A program made the position numbers and the translations under genes. A stretch of DNA of 41,837 nucleotides, from positions 1-41,837 of the forward strand of contig CAJNCS010000012.1 of NCBI GenBank assembly GCA_905221325.1, read 5' to 3'. Under the pieces are notes generated by a model. The model did not search any database. It was not told the origin of the DNA and was given only the letters and a program-made list of their open reading frames with translations. This document shows, one piece after another, positions 41,347-41,837 of this stretch (position 1 is the stretch's first letter; every line of letters starts with the position of its first letter). Source of the stretch: a bacterium (lineage in GTDB: Bacteria > Bacillota > Bacilli > Lactobacillales > Streptococcaceae).

Positions 41347-41636
41347 AAATCCAACAAAATGTTCACAATATCAAGTATCCCATCATGCACCGAAACATTC
41401 AGCCGGAATGGCAAGGCAAACAAAAAGATGACTTCACCAAGCAGTGGGAAACCTTCTCCAGTGACTACACGAGCTTTCAAACGGAGATGAATACCTTCTA
41501 TGATGCCATCTGTGATGAAATCACTAGACTAGAAAACCAAAAGAATGAAGAAAATGGCATTATTGGTTGGTGTCAGAGTCAGATTAACAATCTGGGAAAT
41601 TTCATCGAGAAGCTACTACATACGAAGGAGGGGTAA
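41347..41636 (+). pseudogene. 5' boundary and body of the truncated DUF5082-type gene of cassette C (same locus as 1-279)
   Basis: Homology to the intact copies begins at AAATCCAACA (41347), about 47 codons into the gene. The sequence before it (GAATTCTCTTC) is unrelated. From 41358 on it is the second writing of bases 1-279. This gives the true left end of cassette C on the circle. Confidence 0.8.
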
Positions 41637-41837
41637 GGTCATGTATGGAACGATTCAATTATCCGAGGTTCTGTTTAACTCACACATCAGTAGTTTGACC
41701 AAGGCTCAAGCTAGTCTAGCGGGAGTGAGTAAGCCAACCTTCAAAACAACATCAGAATCCAAGGTGCTCGATTTGTATCAGGAACAATTCAATGAGCTCT
41801 GTCAGCTGATGACGAGCTATACATCCTTATTGGGAAC
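41358..41837. repeat. Terminal redundancy, copy 2 (identical to 1-480)
   Basis: Counterpart of the repeat at 1-480. Identity reaches the very last base of the window, as expected for an overlapped circular contig. Confidence 0.85.
41641..41837 (+). CDS. Partial small LXG partner gene (second writing of 284-480)
   Basis: Identical to 284-480 and cut by the window end; see the complete gene at 284-568. It is not a separate gene if the molecule is circular. Confidence 0.7.
   Translation, partial: MYGTIQLSEVLFNSHISSLTKAQASLAGVSKPTFKTTSESKVLDLYQEQFNELCQLMTSYTSLLG

Noticed and set aside
41358..41837. A fifth LXG cassette beginning at the window end
   Set aside because: It is base-for-base the same as 1-480, so it is better read as the circular overlap.
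1..41837. Conjugation or mobilisation genes
   Set aside because: No relaxase, coupling protein or type IV secretion gene could be recognised; EssC is a T7SS ATPase.

Overview
The window looks like a complete circular plasmid of a Streptococcus (probably an oral or mitis-type species). The last 480 bases (41358-41837) repeat the first 480, including bases that distinguish this copy from its paralogues, so the window is best read as a circle of about 41,357 bp written with a 480-bp overlap. The streptococcal assignment rests on AT-rich coding sequence, a XerS-type recombinase very like the chromosomal streptococcal enzyme, a DUF1310 protein and the T7SSb gene set. No rRNA, tRNA, CRISPR array, relaxase or conjugation gene was recognised.

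Layout. (1) 25370-35486 is a full type VIIb secretion core in canonical order: esxA, esaA, essA, esaB, essB, essC. (2) From 35498 across the window ends to about 8464 lies one continuous plus-strand effector array. It starts with a DUF4176 gene and holds four related LXG cassettes, here called A (35831-38990), B (39082-41255), C (41347 through the junction to 3335) and D (3486-6601). These are followed by an array of orphan immunity genes and a toxin tail (6609-8464). The LXG export halves are nearly identical between cassettes; the C-terminal toxin domains differ (A unknown, B and D TNT-type NADases, C ART-like or unknown). Cassettes B and C lack their 5' ends and each lies just after a terminator; C also has an internal stop. 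They look like silent toxin modules. (3) 8519-10243 is a graveyard: an IS3 OrfA remnant, a membrane-protein gene on the minus strand and a relic of a RepA_N replication initiator. (4) 10468-11178 is a type III toxin-antitoxin locus (promoter, two 34-nt repeats, terminator, ToxN/AbiQ toxin); the toxin is frameshifted at a perfect 18-bp palindrome. (5) 11300-12527 is a xerS-like recombinase with a difSL-like site just upstream. (6) 12768-17507, minus strand, is a second effector locus (two small helical proteins, DUF5081, another small partner, a PT-TG/endonuclease toxin and a YezG-like antitoxin) followed by a truncated duplicate. (7) 17663-21153 is the replication and partition module: Rep_3-type initiator, about 14 iterons of 20-21 bp, AT-rich palindromes, ParA and a small partner. 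(8) 21522-23840 is a third, decaying effector locus resembling the reverse-architecture lipase toxins (lipase first, helical export part last) with two small partners; the lipase is frameshifted and one partner has a stop. (9) 23841-25369 is a non-coding stretch with three 96-97-bp repeats, ending in the esxA promoter.

Together the genes describe a plasmid that carries its own contact-antagonism machine. The core exports antibacterial toxins through a membrane channel driven by EssC. Small partner proteins dock the LXG domains to the machine, and immunity proteins protect the carrier and could make plasmid loss costly. The truncated cassettes share long homology with the intact ones, so recombination could swap toxin tips, as in CDI and Rhs systems. 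That last point is inference; the gene content and the breaks are seen directly. No database search was possible, so family names are from recognition.
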